Assembly: GCA_014584295.1 (NCBI GenBank)
Contig: JACTNC010000050.1
Coordinates: forward strand, 1 to 64,000
Direction of reading: 5' to 3'
Origin: Verrucomicrobiota bacterium
GTDB taxonomy: Bacteria > Verrucomicrobiota > Verrucomicrobiia > Opitutales > Opitutaceae
Length of the DNA stretch: 64,000 bases
Shown in pieces: positions 29,451 to 39,793 of the stretch. The notes beneath the pieces are model-generated. The model saw nothing but the letters and a program-made list of their open reading frames with translations, was not told the origin of the DNA and did not search any database. The position numbers and the translations under genes were made by a program. The number at the start of each line of letters is the position of its first letter. The stretch's first letter is position 1.

Positions 29451-29524
29451 CGGGTTGAATTTCGACTCCGCCGGTGTCGGAGAAATGCCTGCAGCCCTGA
29501 TCGTCGCGGTCCCGGCGCGGGAAG

Positions 29525-29977
29525 TTATCGCGAAATATCCCGCTGAGTCAGGACCTTGAATCCCTGCTGATTCAATGATTGCGCGGCCACATCAGCATCT
29601 TCGACATTCAGCGCAAGTGCGGCGCGCTCGCCCGGGCGTTTGATGAAGGAGTAGACATAGTGGATGTTGATTTCAGCCATGAGCAGCGCCTTCAGCACCG
29701 AAGCGAGGTCGCCTTCGTCGTTGATTTCGACGGCAAGCACATCACTTTCCCCGAAAGGGAAATCGTTATTGATCATCAGCTCGCGCGCCTTGTCTGGATC
29801 ATCGAGAATCAGACGCACGATCGCGCTGTCAGTGGTATCCAGGACGGTCAGCGCGACCACGTGAACCTGATTGGAACGCAGCAGGGCGATGAGGTCGTGC
29901 AAACGCCCTACACGATTCTCTGCGAAAACTGAGAACTGTTTGACCGGGTCGCTTGTCGTTGAAGTCGTGACATCCAT
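29525..29977 (-). CDS. Tandem ACT-domain protein
   Basis: This 150-residue protein consists of two ACT-type ligand-binding units. The first begins KQFSVFAENRVGRLHDLIALL; the second contains LASVLKALLMAEINIHYVYSF. ACT domains sense amino acids and regulate metabolism; no catalytic domain is attached, so it acts as a regulatory subunit or sensor. It is divergent from pckG with 213 bases between, and convergent with the DUF3299 gene. Confidence 0.85.
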   Translation of the reverse strand: MDVTTSTTSDPVKQFSVFAENRVGRLHDLIALLRSNQVHVVALTVLDTTDSAIVRLILDDPDKARELMINNDFPFGESDVLAVEINDEGDLASVLKALLMAEINIHYVYSFIKRPGERAALALNVEDADVAAQSLNQQGFKVLTQRDISR

Positions 29978-30190
29978 GGCGTAGGTTAGGTAGACTGTTC
30001 GAGTCGAACGGAGCGGTCAATCCAAGGCATACCGTGTGGATTCAGGGGAATGCGAATCTGGCTGTGGGTCGCCGGCGCATGATCTGAGCGGTATTGATTT
30101 TTGTTCAGTCCCATATTCGACGGCCTGCAAAAGGAAAGGCGTGGGCTTTCCGGTTTGCGGGTGTGGATAAGGTGCTTTAGGGAATGGGGC

Positions 30191-32008
30191 ATGAAACGCG
30201 ATGTTACCCGACCCATAAGTTCAAATCCGAATCTGCTGAAATGGGTGGCCAAGATGGCCGAGTTGACCCAGCCAGCTGCCATTCACTGGGTGGATGGATC
30301 AAAGGAGGAGAATGAACTGCTATGTGCCGAGATGGTCGATAAGGGCACTTTTACCAGGCTGAATCAGTCGCTCTGGCCAGGGTGCTACTATGCCCGCTCG
30401 GATGCGAGTGATGTCGCACGCGTGGAGGATCGGACGTTCATTTGTTCGCTGTCAAAGGACACTGCGGGCCCTACCAACAACTGGGAGGATCCCTTCGAAA
30501 TGCGCAAGAAGCTGAAAAGACTCTTTGCAGGGTCGATGCGGGGAAGAACCATGTACGTGCTGCCTTTCAGCATGGGACCGGTGGGCTCACCCATGGCACA
30601 GATTGGGGTGCAGCTCACGGATTCGCCCTACGTTGTCGTCAACATGCGCATTATGGCACGCATCGGCCTGCCTGTCTTCAAGGAGATAGACAAGGCCGAG
30701 AAGCGGGTGGTGCCCTGCATGCATTCTGTCGGGGCGCCGTTGAGTCCTGGGCAAAAGGATGTGCCCTGGCCCTGCAATCCCGAAAAGTACATCGTGCATT
30801 TTCCGGAAACCCGCGAAATCTGGTCGTACGGCTCAGGGTACGGTGGCAACGCGCTGCTGGGGAAGAAGTGTTTTGCGCTTCGCATCGCTTCAAATCTGGC
30901 GCGCGACGAGGGCTGGATGGCGGAGCACATGCTGATCCTGGGAGTGGAAAACCCGCAGGGAGAGAAGACCTATGTTGCGGCGGCGTTTCCCAGTGCGTGT
31001 GGAAAGACCAACTTTGCCATGATGATCCCGCCTCCGGCTTTCGAAGGCTGGAAAGTGTGGACCGTCGGCGATGACATCGCATGGATCAAGCCCGATGAAC
31101 ATGGGCGGCTCCACGCCATCAATCCGGAAGCGGGTTTCTTCGGAGTGGCTCCGGGCACCTCGGTGAAGACGAATCCGAATGCCATGGCCGCTCTGGCGAG
31201 AAACACGATCTTCACCAATGTTGCACTGACGCCCGATGGAGGAGTCTGGTGGGAAGGCATGACGGACACCCCTCCGGCCGAGTGCCTCGACTGGCAGGGC
31301 AGGCGATGGACGCCGGAAATCGGGCGGACCACCGGTGCCAAGGCGGCCCATCCCAACGCACGGTTCACCGCGCCTGCCTCGCAATGCCCGACCATCGATC
31401 CGGACTGGGAAAAGCCCACGGGCGTGCCGATCAAGGCATTCATCTTCGGTGGACGCCGGGCGACAACGATGCCGCTCGTCTATCAGGCGTTCAATTGGAG
31501 CGCGGGAGTGTACACGGGAGCAACGATGGGATCGGAAATGACCGCGGCTGCCGCCGGGACAGTCGGCAAGGTGCGGCGCGATCCATTCGCCATGCTTCCC
31601 TTCTGCGGATACCATATGGGCGACTATTTCCGTCACTGGATCAAGATGCAGCGCTCTCTGAGCGAGACGCCGCGTATTTTCCATGTGAACTGGTTTCGGA
31701 AGGACGCAAACGGGAAGTTCATCTGGCCCGGATTTGGCGAGAACATGCGCGTACTGAAATGGATCATCGATCGGGCGCGTGGTCGCACCGTGGGCAAGGA
31801 GACGCCGATAGGCTGGCAGCCGCGTTATGAGGATATCGATTGGAATGGCCTTGATTTTCCGAAGGAGAAGTTCGAGGAGCTTCAGGCTGTGGATCGGACC
31901 GCTTGGCGTGCAGAGATCATTGGTCACGAAGAGCTCTTCATCGATCTTCACGATCACCTTCCCAAGGAGCTGATCTACGAACGCGAGCTGCTGATCTGCC
32001 GCATGTAG
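30191..32008 (+). CDS. pckG: Phosphoenolpyruvate carboxykinase (GTP)
   Basis: This 605-residue enzyme converts oxaloacetate and GTP to PEP, the entry to gluconeogenesis. It has the GTP-type signature [13 protein letters not shown] with the reactive Cys in the P-loop, MGPVGSP near the N-terminus, [12 protein letters not shown] and the [15 protein letters not shown] segment. Homology starts shortly after the ATG at 30191; a start at 30101 adds an unrelated leader. Its presence near a sugar-uptake locus fits growth on varied carbon sources. Confidence 0.97.
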   Translation: MKRDVTRPISSNPNLLKWVAKMAELTQPAAIHWVDGSKEENELLCAEMVDKGTFTRLNQSLWPGCYYARSDASDVARVEDRTFICSLSKDTAGPTNNWEDPFEMRKKLKRLFAGSMRGRTMYVLPFSMGPVGSPMAQIGVQLTDSPYVVVNMRIMARIGLPVFKEIDKAEKRVVPCMHSVGAPLSPGQKDVPWPCNPEKYIVHFPETREIWSYGSGYGGNALLGKKCFALRIASNLARDEGWMAEHMLILGVENPQGEKTYVAAAFPSACGKTNFAMMIPPPAFEGWKVWTVGDDIAWIKPDEHGRLHAINPEAGFFGVAPGTSVKTNPNAMAALARNTIFTNVALTPDGGVWWEGMTDTPPAECLDWQGRRWTPEIGRTTGAKAAHPNARFTAPASQCPTIDPDWEKPTGVPIKAFIFGGRRATTMPLVYQAFNWSAGVYTGATMGSEMTAAAAGTVGKVRRDPFAMLPFCGYHMGDYFRHWIKMQRSLSETPRIFHVNWFRKDANGKFIWPGFGENMRVLKWIIDRARGRTVGKETPIGWQPRYEDIDWNGLDFPKEKFEELQAVDRTAWRAEIIGHEELFIDLHDHLPKELIYERELLICRM

Positions 32009-32095
32009 GCGGCACTGTCCTTGGAGCATTCGCTGATCGATGAGATCATCCCCACCGGCTGATCGCCGTGGAGGACCGTCAATTTCTGTCCGTAT

Positions 32096-33637
32096 TCACA
32101 CCTTGCCCCTGCGTGCCTCGAGTTGAGCGCGGATGTCCATCGCCTTTGCCTGGGTGATGGGAAATTTGGAAAGTGCAGCAAGGCCGACAATCAGTCCGAC
32201 GATGGGAACTGCAGCGAGCAGCAGTCGAATTGTCAGCATCGTGCCAGGTGGCTGGTTCGCACCGAGGCTCTTGTCGAATCCGACCCAGTCCAGAACCGAG
32301 GTCGAGACAAGCGCACCGAGAGCCATGCCCACCTTCATCACCCACGAGCCGCAGGAGGCAAAGGCACCTTCGCGACGCTTTCCGGTTTGCAGTTCGTCGT
32401 AGTCGATCACGTCGGCGCCGATGGACGCGATCATCATCCAGAAACCCGCACTGCAGAATGAGATGAGCCCGGAGGCAAGGATCTGCAGCCACTTTACATG
32501 CGGCGTATAGAGCCACCAGGTCGAGGCAAACACCGCAATTCCGGTCAGGAATACATACATCATGCTTTGGCGCTTCCCCATCCGGCGCGATACGGCCGCG
32601 AATACGGGAACGCCGAGCAGCCCGACGACCATGTAGGCGAGGCCCATCTTGAAATTGTACGTGTTGCCCTCGGACTGATTGCCCGCGCTCACATAGAACA
32701 CCGTCAATGTAGCGCCGAGTGCGTTGACCATGCTAAGGCCCATTTGATAGGCGACTTGTATGACGAGTTGGATACGAAACGGCCGACACGAAAAGGTCCT
32801 GCCAATGGTCTCGAGGAAGGGAGTCCTTTCGCTGTTTGCCGCAATCAAGGTGTTGTAGTAGCGTTCGCGGACCAGCGCGGTGCAAGAAAGACCCGCGACG
32901 ATGATGATGGCACCGGCAATTGTAAGAAACACCTGCGAGCCGAGAAGGATGTTGGGCTGAATTCCGTCGGGCGCATCCTTCCACGCGTCGACGGTCGTGA
33001 AGAGAGATTTCAAGCGCGAGAGCGCATTCTCGGGTGTGGCTCCGACCCACGCGTTTCGAGTGAAAAACAGGCCGGAAAAAAACAGACCCGCCTCCGGTAA
33101 CTTTTGGATCACATTCTTGTAGGAGAATAGAGACGTGCGCTCATGGTAGTCCGGCGTGAGTTCATTGCCCAGGCTTTGGTAGGGCATGTTGAAACAGCTC
33201 ACCATCGGTAGGTAGAGCGCGGAGGAGATCAGCATGAACCAAAGGTAGTTCGAGATGCCGAACGTATCACCCCAGCCCGTTGTAACGGCTACCAGGAAGG
33301 GAAGCCCGATGCCTGCCAGCACGGAACCGGCATACATGAAGGGTCGACGGCGCCCGATGCGCGTGCGGGCGTTGTCCGAGAGCCATCCAAATAGCGGATC
33401 TGAAAAGGCATCTATTGCACGGTTCAGAAAAAGGGCGATACCCACCAAGGTGGGCGCAATGCCCATGTGAAAGACAAACACCTGGAGCGCAATATTGGGA
33501 TAGAGCCAATGTCCCCACATGTCGATGAACGTCCCCAGACCGTAGCCGACCTTCTGCCTTACAGGCACTCGATCGGCGGGAGCGATGACGTACTCCTTGT
33601 TGATATTCCGGGCTGACGGGCCGAACAATGAAGGCAT
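32096..33637 (-). CDS. GPH-family sugar:cation symporter (MFS)
   Basis: This inner-membrane protein of about 513 residues has 12 predicted helices. The GPH marks DAFSDPLFGWLSDNARTRIGRRRPFM and NMPYQSLGNELTPDYHERT are clear; the family imports glycosides, pentosides or hexuronides with H+ or Na+. A loop of about 40 residues after helix 6 is rich in charged and small residues. The start could be at 33637 or 33706; neither has a clear ribosome binding site. It is divergent from the XylR-like regulator gene, the usual arrangement for a regulated sugar transporter. Confidence 0.88.
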   Translation of the reverse strand: MPSLFGPSARNINKEYVIAPADRVPVRQKVGYGLGTFIDMWGHWLYPNIALQVFVFHMGIAPTLVGIALFLNRAIDAFSDPLFGWLSDNARTRIGRRRPFMYAGSVLAGIGLPFLVAVTTGWGDTFGISNYLWFMLISSALYLPMVSCFNMPYQSLGNELTPDYHERTSLFSYKNVIQKLPEAGLFFSGLFFTRNAWVGATPENALSRLKSLFTTVDAWKDAPDGIQPNILLGSQVFLTIAGAIIIVAGLSCTALVRERYYNTLIAANSERTPFLETIGRTFSCRPFRIQLVIQVAYQMGLSMVNALGATLTVFYVSAGNQSEGNTYNFKMGLAYMVVGLLGVPVFAAVSRRMGKRQSMMYVFLTGIAVFASTWWLYTPHVKWLQILASGLISFCSAGFWMMIASIGADVIDYDELQTGKRREGAFASCGSWVMKVGMALGALVSTSVLDWVGFDKSLGANQPPGTMLTIRLLLAAVPIVGLIVGLAALSKFPITQAKAMDIRAQLEARRGKV

Positions 33638-33784
33638 GTTTTTGGGGGAGAGGGGAGGGGTCCAAGTCTTGGGAGCTCTGCGCCCAAGCGACAAATTGAA
33701 TGCCATGCTAACAGGTTCGCAGCGGTCGGACGATAATTTCCCAAGGCCTGTTGTTTAGATTCTTTGTCCCATCTCCAGCGAGCC

Positions 33785-33797
33785 TGTTGTCGCAACA
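33785..33797. promoter_or_regulatory. Palindrome in the transporter/XylR divergent region
   Basis: TGTTG-TCG-CAACA is a perfect 5+3+5 inverted repeat lying about 50 bases before the regulator start and 150 bases before the transporter start. Its position suits an operator for autoregulation, but no second copy was found elsewhere in the locus. Confidence 0.3.
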
Positions 33798-33847
33798 TAC
33801 TCGCCACAACTTGCTTGATCACGCAGATGCAGGGCGCATCTTGCGCA

Positions 33848-35020
33848 ATGATGGTGCCCAGGATCCTGCTGGTTTTTTTCACGCGCTTCGAGGAAAGCGC
33901 GCTCATGCTTGACGGCATTGCGCGGTACGTCCGGCTGCACAACGCATGGGACATGTTCCTCGATGACCAGGCTCACGCGGAGTCCAAACCAAAGTGGCTG
34001 GGGCAAAACAAGTGGAACGGTGTCATCAGTCGTCATGCCACGCCCGGTTTTGTGGCCCGCTGCCTCAAGCTGGGAATCCCGTTGGTCGATCTGAACGACA
34101 CACCTCCCATCGCTGGAGTGCCAAAGATCCGCCCTGATAACAGGGCCATCGGTCACCTGGGTGCGGAGCACCTCTTGGAACGCGGGCACAGGTACTTTGC
34201 GTTTTGCGGATTTCGAAACGAGGGATGGGCGTGTGAACGGAGGGACGGGTTTGTTGAGGCGATTGACCTCGCAGGACACAGTGTCCTCCTCTACGATGTC
34301 GATTATCCCGGAAAGCTCACCCCGATTTGGGATGCAAGACAGACGCGTGCGCTGACAAGATGGCTCCTTTCATTGCCAAAACCCATTGGGGTAATGGCGT
34401 GCAATGATTTGCGGGCGCTTCAGGTTACCCACGCAGCCAAGGCCGCCGGGTTGCTTGTGCCGGAAGAGGTCGCGGTGCTTGGCGCCAACAATGACAGGCG
34501 CCGATGCGAACTTGCCTCGCCGCCGCTCTCCAGCATCGCATCGAATGCCGAGCAATCCGGCTATCGGGCTGCGGAGACCCTCTCCCGTCTCATTGCAGGC
34601 GAAAAAATTGAGACGATGGATGCCCGCATTGATCCCATCGGTGTGACCACACGCCTCTCGACCGACATCCTGGCGATTGAGGACCGGCATGTCGCCGGCG
34701 CGCTCAGCCTCATTCGGCAACAGGCCTGTCGGGGGCTCACGGTTGATGGAGTGCTTAAGCAAGTCTCCGCTTCTCGAAGCCAGTTGGAAAAGCGTTTCCG
34801 TCGCTGTTTCGGACGTTCGCCGCAAGTGGAGATCCGACGCACGCAGGTCGCAAAAATCAAGGAGCTCCTCTTTGAAACGGACTACCCGCTCAAGGTCATT
34901 GCCGATATGGCCGGCTTTGAACACATCGCCTACATGAGTGTGGTCTTCAAGCGGTTTACCGGGATGTCTCCCGGCGCCTATCGCAATCACATGCGGCTCA
35001 AGACAGTCACTTCGAACTGA
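33848..35020 (+). CDS. XylR-type transcriptional regulator (periplasmic-binding-like sensor + AraC HTH)
   Basis: This regulator of about 390 residues has an N-terminal LacI-like sugar-sensing core (FTRFEESALMLDGIARY, FCGFRNEGWACERRDGF, VAVLGANNDRRRCE) and a C-terminal AraC DNA-binding domain of two helix-turn-helix units (VSASRSQLEKRFRRCFG and PLKVIADMAGFEHIAYMSVVFKRFTGMSPGAYR). E. coli XylR has this plan and activates sugar genes. Starts at 33764 or 33851 are possible. It likely controls the divergent transporter and the downstream GH130 gene. Confidence 0.9.
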   Translation: MMVPRILLVFFTRFEESALMLDGIARYVRLHNAWDMFLDDQAHAESKPKWLGQNKWNGVISRHATPGFVARCLKLGIPLVDLNDTPPIAGVPKIRPDNRAIGHLGAEHLLERGHRYFAFCGFRNEGWACERRDGFVEAIDLAGHSVLLYDVDYPGKLTPIWDARQTRALTRWLLSLPKPIGVMACNDLRALQVTHAAKAAGLLVPEEVAVLGANNDRRRCELASPPLSSIASNAEQSGYRAAETLSRLIAGEKIETMDARIDPIGVTTRLSTDILAIEDRHVAGALSLIRQQACRGLTVDGVLKQVSASRSQLEKRFRRCFGRSPQVEIRRTQVAKIKELLFETDYPLKVIADMAGFEHIAYMSVVFKRFTGMSPGAYRNHMRLKTVTSN

Positions 35021-35081
35021 GTAATTGTCCGACCGGATTTGTCGGCAAAGTATCTAAAGCACGGACGGCTCGATCAAATCG

Positions 35082-35093
35082 ACGTCGCGACGT
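35082..35093. promoter_or_regulatory. 12-base palindrome upstream of the GH130 gene
   Basis: ACGTCGCGACGT is a perfect even palindrome about 115 bases before the GH130 start, within the 186-base gap after the XylR-like gene. It differs in sequence from the palindrome at 33785. It could be an operator; chance occurrence in GC-rich DNA is not excluded. Confidence 0.25.
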
Positions 35094-35206
35094 AAGCATG
35101 GCAGGATGCGGGGGTCAGCCACGGCACATCATGCCACTTGCGTACAATTTCCTCCTGTCCTTCCCAACAGGATCGGCTCGCGGATTTGCAAAGATTGATC
35201 CTCAAT

Positions 35207-36190
35207 ATGAAACTGTCCATCAAGGCCCCGCCCCTTCCCAACATTCCCTGGCAACCGCGAGCATCCGAAAACGATGATCTTGTGTGGCGCTTCGACCGCA
35301 ATCCCGTCATTGGACGCCGTCCGCTTCCACGTGTAACCGGTATCTACAATAGTGCTGTTGTGCCGTTCAAGAATGGGTTTGCCGGGGTTTTCCGCACCGA
35401 AGGCATGGATCGCATGCCGCACCTTCACGTTGGACATAGTGCGGATGGCATCAAGTGGACGTTCAATCCCAAGCGCATAGACTTTATCAACAAGGACCCG
35501 GAAGTTACGCGTCACGAATACGCCTATGATCCGCGCGTGACACCCATCGACGGCATCCACTATGTCACCTGGTGCAACGGGTACCATGGTCCGACCATAG
35601 GTGTTGCCACGACGAAGGATTTCAAGAAGTTCCATCAGCTCGAAAACGCCTTTCTCCCGTACAATCGCAACGGGGTCCTTTTCCCGCGCAGGATCAACGG
35701 AAAATTTGCGATGCTCTCGCGCCCCAGCGATACCGGCCACACGCCTTTCGGCGACATCTTCTACAGTGAATCGCCCGACATGACCTATTGGGGCAGGCAC
35801 CGGCATGTCATGAGCAAAGGGGGCGAATGGTGGCAGGGGACCAAGATTGGCGCAGGCCCTTCGCCCATTGAAACGAGCGAGGGGTGGCTGCTCTTTTACC
35901 ACGGTGTCATTACGACCTGCAATGGCTTTATCTATTCGATGGGTGCGGCGCTGCTCGATCTGGATCGCCCATGGATACTCAGGGCGCGCATGAAGGAGGC
36001 CATCCTCACTGCTGAAGCCCCCTATGAATTGGCCGGGCTCGTGCCGGGCGTGTGTTTTCCGGTCGGCTGCCTTTGCGATGCTCCCACGGGGCGAGTGGCA
36101 ATTTATTACGGTGCCGCAGATACCGTTTCGGCGCTTTGTTTCTGTGACGCCAACGAGATTGTTGAAAACATACTTGCCGCGGGCGCATGA
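35207..36190 (+). CDS. GH130-family glycoside phosphorylase/hydrolase
   Basis: This 327-residue protein has no signal peptide and is thus cytoplasmic. It shows the five-bladed GH130 plan: an RNPVIG opening, TGIYNSAVVPF, the AYDPRVT motif carrying the candidate general-acid Asp, the WWQGTKIGAGPSPI phosphate-site region and the late LFYHGV and YYGAADT motifs. GH130 enzymes mostly phosphorolyse beta-mannosides such as mannosyl-glucose or mannobiose; some are hydrolases. The ATG at 35207 gives normal family length. It follows the XylR-like regulator on the same strand. Confidence 0.87.
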   Translation: MKLSIKAPPLPNIPWQPRASENDDLVWRFDRNPVIGRRPLPRVTGIYNSAVVPFKNGFAGVFRTEGMDRMPHLHVGHSADGIKWTFNPKRIDFINKDPEVTRHEYAYDPRVTPIDGIHYVTWCNGYHGPTIGVATTKDFKKFHQLENAFLPYNRNGVLFPRRINGKFAMLSRPSDTGHTPFGDIFYSESPDMTYWGRHRHVMSKGGEWWQGTKIGAGPSPIETSEGWLLFYHGVITTCNGFIYSMGAALLDLDRPWILRARMKEAILTAEAPYELAGLVPGVCFPVGCLCDAPTGRVAIYYGAADTVSALCFCDANEIVENILAAGA

Positions 36191-36554
36191 GGTTGCCGAC
36201 GAGGCTCATTCAGGCGCCACCATGATGAAGGGGGTGCGTGGTCGCCCTTGGGGCTGGGCCTTGAAAAGATTGTCAACGGCAGGGCCATGCTTCAGATCCC
36301 AGATAAGTCTTCCCAGTCATCCGTGCTCCTCACAAGCAGATCGAACGCCTGCTCATCATCCTTCGCTCCAGGCGAATCTCACGCCATCCGTCGAGATTCC
36401 GGGTGGCGAGAGGAATCATGTCTCCATCAAAGCCATGGATCTGCCGAACGACGTGCTCTTGTCGATATGCCGATCTGCACCGCTTTCACCCAATGCGTTT
36501 TGAGGATAAGCTGACCCCGAAGAATCCATCGTCCCCGGTTGCCCTTCCCCTGTC
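36191..36554. other. Noncoding or degraded interval between GH130 and phosphoesterase genes
   Basis: These 364 bases hold no acceptable gene. Plus-strand frames here look random. On the minus strand two short frame segments read as protein-like (about 36380-36470, containing IPLATRNLDGW, and about 36305-36375, ending TDDWEDLSGI then stop) but are in different frames with a stop between them. That would fit a decayed gene, but I cannot assign a family. Confidence 0.3.
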
Positions 36555-37670
36555 ATGAACCGAAAAGAATTCCTTAAAGTTACCGCGAGCATCGCGGCTA
36601 CACCAACACTCGTTCGGGCTGCCGTGTCCGAAAGCACCGAAGCCACAGGTGCCGCTCCAAACTCATATGTCCGGACCTCAGGCCCGGAAATCTGGAGCGT
36701 GCCGCCGCCCGTCCGAGAAAATCCTGTCAACACCCCGTTGCCACCGTCGTTTACCGACGGGGAAGGGTGGACGCTTGCTCTTCTTCCCGACACGCAGATC
36801 TATTCGATCGAATATCAGGATGTGTATCCGCGTCAGACTGCCTGGCTGGCGGCAAACCGGGAGCGTCTCAATCTCTGTTTTGTTGCGCATGAGGGCGACA
36901 TTGTCCACGGCAACACCCATCCGGAATGGCTCGTCGCAAAGAACGCACACGACATCCTGTTCAAGCACGGCATCCCCTTCAGTCTTTCCACAGGAAACCA
37001 TGACTTGGGTAACTGGGGAGATGCATCAAGCCGTCAAACGTTGCTCAACGACTATGTGACGGAACGCCACTATCGGAATAGCGCGCGTTTCGGTCTTTAC
37101 GAAAGGCAAAGACTCGAGAACAGCTGGCATCGCTTCAAGACTCCCGGTGGGGAGAAACTTCTGGTCTCGCTGGAATTCGGCCCACGCAATGGCGTTCTTG
37201 AATGGGCTAACACAATTGTGTCGGAGAACGCATCGATTGATGCGATTGTTGTAACGCACGCCTACCTGTATTCAGACGGAACGCGCTATGACTGGCCGAA
37301 GTTCGGTCGTGCGCAGAAATGGAATCCGCACGGGTATCCGCTTGCTGCGGGCGGCGACGTCAATGATGGACAGGAAATCTGGGACAAATTCATCTCCCGC
37401 CATGCCAACATCCGTATGGTCCTGAGCGGCCACGTCCTCAACAACGGCACCGGACACCTTGCGAGCAACGGAAAAGACGGGCGCACCGTTCACCAGATTC
37501 TCGCAAACTATCAAGGTGGAGTTAAACCGGATCGTGGCTTCGGTGGTGGAGGATTCATGCGCCTCGTACGCTTCAATGAGCGTGCAAAGACTGCGGAAAT
37601 TAAGACCTACTCGCCGTGGTATGATCGCTGGATCACCGCACCCGAGCACGATTTTACACTGAATCTATGA
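36555..37670 (+). CDS. Exported calcineurin-like metallophosphoesterase
   Basis: This 371-residue protein has a short export signal (MNRKEFLKVTASIAATPTLVRAA; Tat-like in style but without a twin Arg). The metal-site motifs are LLPDTQIYS, EGDIVHGN, STGNHD, VVTHAYL and the late GHVLNNGTG. The first motif has Gln where DxH is usual, a known variant. The substrate is unknown. Its stop overlaps the following glycosidase start (ATGA), so it is made in fixed ratio with that enzyme and probably acts on the same glycan in the periplasm or at the surface. Confidence 0.88.
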   Translation: MNRKEFLKVTASIAATPTLVRAAVSESTEATGAAPNSYVRTSGPEIWSVPPPVRENPVNTPLPPSFTDGEGWTLALLPDTQIYSIEYQDVYPRQTAWLAANRERLNLCFVAHEGDIVHGNTHPEWLVAKNAHDILFKHGIPFSLSTGNHDLGNWGDASSRQTLLNDYVTERHYRNSARFGLYERQRLENSWHRFKTPGGEKLLVSLEFGPRNGVLEWANTIVSENASIDAIVVTHAYLYSDGTRYDWPKFGRAQKWNPHGYPLAAGGDVNDGQEIWDKFISRHANIRMVLSGHVLNNGTGHLASNGKDGRTVHQILANYQGGVKPDRGFGGGGFMRLVRFNERAKTAEIKTYSPWYDRWITAPEHDFTLNL

Positions 37671-39793
37671 GGGGTCTGACGAAGCCCATTCAATTTTTCG
37701 GGCTGCTTTTCACGGCATTGCTGCTTCGCGCCGATTTCATTGAGTTTGCCGTTGTACTGTCAGATGATGGTGCGAGTGCCGAAGCCCCGCTGCTGCGAGA
37801 TATTCGCGCACAAGTTCTCGCGCCGGACGGCACGGCGGCCACATACCCCGCGTTCTATCATGAGGGGGCCGAGTGGAAGATCCGCGTGCGCCCGACACTT
37901 CTTGGGAGATGGAAACTTGAGGATGTTCTCGAGTACCGCGACGACGGGATCGATCGAGGCAAAGCCGTGGGGTATATTCCAAAAGGCCCGGAATCTCTCA
38001 CAGTAACCCGCGAAAATCTTTCCAGGATTGCCGATGTTGTCGGAATCAATCCGCGTGACGCCCGCGGTTTCGCCTTCTCGGATGGGAGGCCTTACTATCC
38101 ATTCGGAATGAATGTGGGCTGGAGCAGCGACGGGTTGTCGTGGCCTCGGATATTTGCTGAAATGGAGGGCGCCGGGCTGAATTGGACGCGGATATGGATG
38201 GCCCATTGGGATATGATGAACCTGGACTGGCTGCCGCAGCACGCGGGGCGTCCTTCCCCGAAGCCTGGGAATGTTGATCGGGAACCCGCGGAAAACTGGG
38301 ACAGGGTTGTTGCCCTTGCAGAAAAACACGGAGTGCATCTCCAGGTCGTGCTGCAGCACCATGGCCAGTACAGCCTCACCAACAATTCAAATTGGGACCT
38401 CAACCCGTGGAGCAGTGCCAACGGAGGGTTTCTCGGCACACCCACGGAATTTTTCACCTCTCCCGAGGCGGTACGTTACACAAAGGCGAAATATCGCTAC
38501 ATCATTGCACGCTACGGTCACTCGCCCGCCATTCTTGCATGGGAACTTTTCAATGAGGTTCAGTGGACCGAGCCCGCAACGCAGGGGCGCGACGACCTTG
38601 TGGGAGCGTGGCATGCCGAAATGGCAGCGTACATCCGTACCCACGACGTTTACGAGCATCTCGTCACAACGAGCCACGACGACCTGCGGAGTTCGGTGTA
38701 CGCCCGGATGGATTTTCTCCAGCCGCACCTCTACGCCGTCAACATGCAGGCCCACGCGCGCCGCTTCTCCCGCGTGCCTGTGATGCCGGTGCGGCCAATT
38801 TTTTACGGTGAAATTGGCGAGGATCATATCCTTGCAACGGAAGCGCAGAAATCCTCGGGTGAGGCCCTCGTCCCTCTCATATGGCCATCCCTCTTTGCGG
38901 GAGGGGGTGCCTATCCCGGCCAGACTTGGTCGTGGGAAAAACTGCTCGGCACACCTCGCCTCAATGAGATGCGTTCCATCAGTGAATACATCGCCGCTTC
39001 TCGATTGCCCGAGCGGAATTCATCGATGATCGCGTTTACTCCCGAGGTTGTCAGCAGCGCAACGGTTCCACGCATCGTAAGTGCAGGCCACTCCTGGGCT
39101 GTAACTGCGGCGACCTCAATCAGTATTCCTGATGATGGACGTGAGGACGTCGCCCTCGCTGACATACCACGTTACTTTACGGCGGATCCTCGTTTCCTGG
39201 CACTGGGCCTGCGCCGCACATTCGATATCACCTTCAACAAGACATCGGGTGCCGACAAGGCTGTGGTCATTGAGCTCACCGACCTGGGTTACGAAGGTGG
39301 GTCGATGCGGATCTCCATCGATGGAAGAAGCGTCCATGAAATCAATTGGGATCAGCGGCCCGCGTCCCAGGTGCTGCTGCCGCAACGGATTTCTCTCTTC
39401 GCTCCGGCGGGGCAGCACACGCTCACGCTTGAAAATACGGGAGATCCGTCAACCGGGCGTGTTGGCACGTTCCGTCTGGGTACCATTGATCTCGCAGGGA
39501 CACAGCCTGCATTGGCGGCCTGCGGTTTGCGGACGACCGATTCGCAAACTGTGCTCCTATATCTCTGGCACCGTACAAATGTTTTTTCTGAAAGCACCCA
39601 GGGATTGTCGGGGGTGTCAGGAGAAATTATCTTGGAAAACATTCCGGAGGGAACCTGGCGTGCGACCTGGTGGAATATGTCCGAGGGAGGTGCTGCTTCT
39701 ATCGATTCACTCATCCACCGCGGGGGAACCCTCCGTCTGAAGACCCCTGGGGTAGGACGTCACGCCGCGGTCATTCTTGAAAGGATTCGATGA
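37667..39793 (+). CDS. Secreted DUF5060-GH-A glycosidase (GH5-like)
   Basis: This 708-residue protein has a signal peptide (FFGLLFTALLLRA), an N-terminal DUF5060-like beta-sandwich (residues about 25-115), a TIM barrel (about 125-450) and a C-terminal beta domain near 500-610 that could bind sugar. The barrel has Glu297 in WELFNEVQW as acid/base and Glu382 in FYGEIGED as nucleophile, so it is a clan GH-A retaining enzyme. DUF5060 barrels are often annotated as mannanase- or glucanase-like. It overlaps the phosphoesterase genes on both sides by four bases each. Confidence 0.86.
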   Translation: MRGLTKPIQFFGLLFTALLLRADFIEFAVVLSDDGASAEAPLLRDIRAQVLAPDGTAATYPAFYHEGAEWKIRVRPTLLGRWKLEDVLEYRDDGIDRGKAVGYIPKGPESLTVTRENLSRIADVVGINPRDARGFAFSDGRPYYPFGMNVGWSSDGLSWPRIFAEMEGAGLNWTRIWMAHWDMMNLDWLPQHAGRPSPKPGNVDREPAENWDRVVALAEKHGVHLQVVLQHHGQYSLTNNSNWDLNPWSSANGGFLGTPTEFFTSPEAVRYTKAKYRYIIARYGHSPAILAWELFNEVQWTEPATQGRDDLVGAWHAEMAAYIRTHDVYEHLVTTSHDDLRSSVYARMDFLQPHLYAVNMQAHARRFSRVPVMPVRPIFYGEIGEDHILATEAQKSSGEALVPLIWPSLFAGGGAYPGQTWSWEKLLGTPRLNEMRSISEYIAASRLPERNSSMIAFTPEVVSSATVPRIVSAGHSWAVTAATSISIPDDGREDVALADIPRYFTADPRFLALGLRRTFDITFNKTSGADKAVVIELTDLGYEGGSMRISIDGRSVHEINWDQRPASQVLLPQRISLFAPAGQHTLTLENTGDPSTGRVGTFRLGTIDLAGTQPALAACGLRTTDSQTVLLYLWHRTNVFSESTQGLSGVSGEIILENIPEGTWRATWWNMSEGGAASIDSLIHRGGTLRLKTPGVGRHAAVILERIR

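Noticed and set aside
29466..29482. CTCCG/CGGAG hairpin between the DUF3299 and ACT genes as a terminator
   Set aside because: Stem of only five base pairs with no T-run.
35099..35136. Imperfect inverted repeat TGGCAGGATG/CATCATGCCA as a terminator of the XylR-like gene
   Set aside because: One mismatch, an 18-base loop and no T-run; far from the stop codon.
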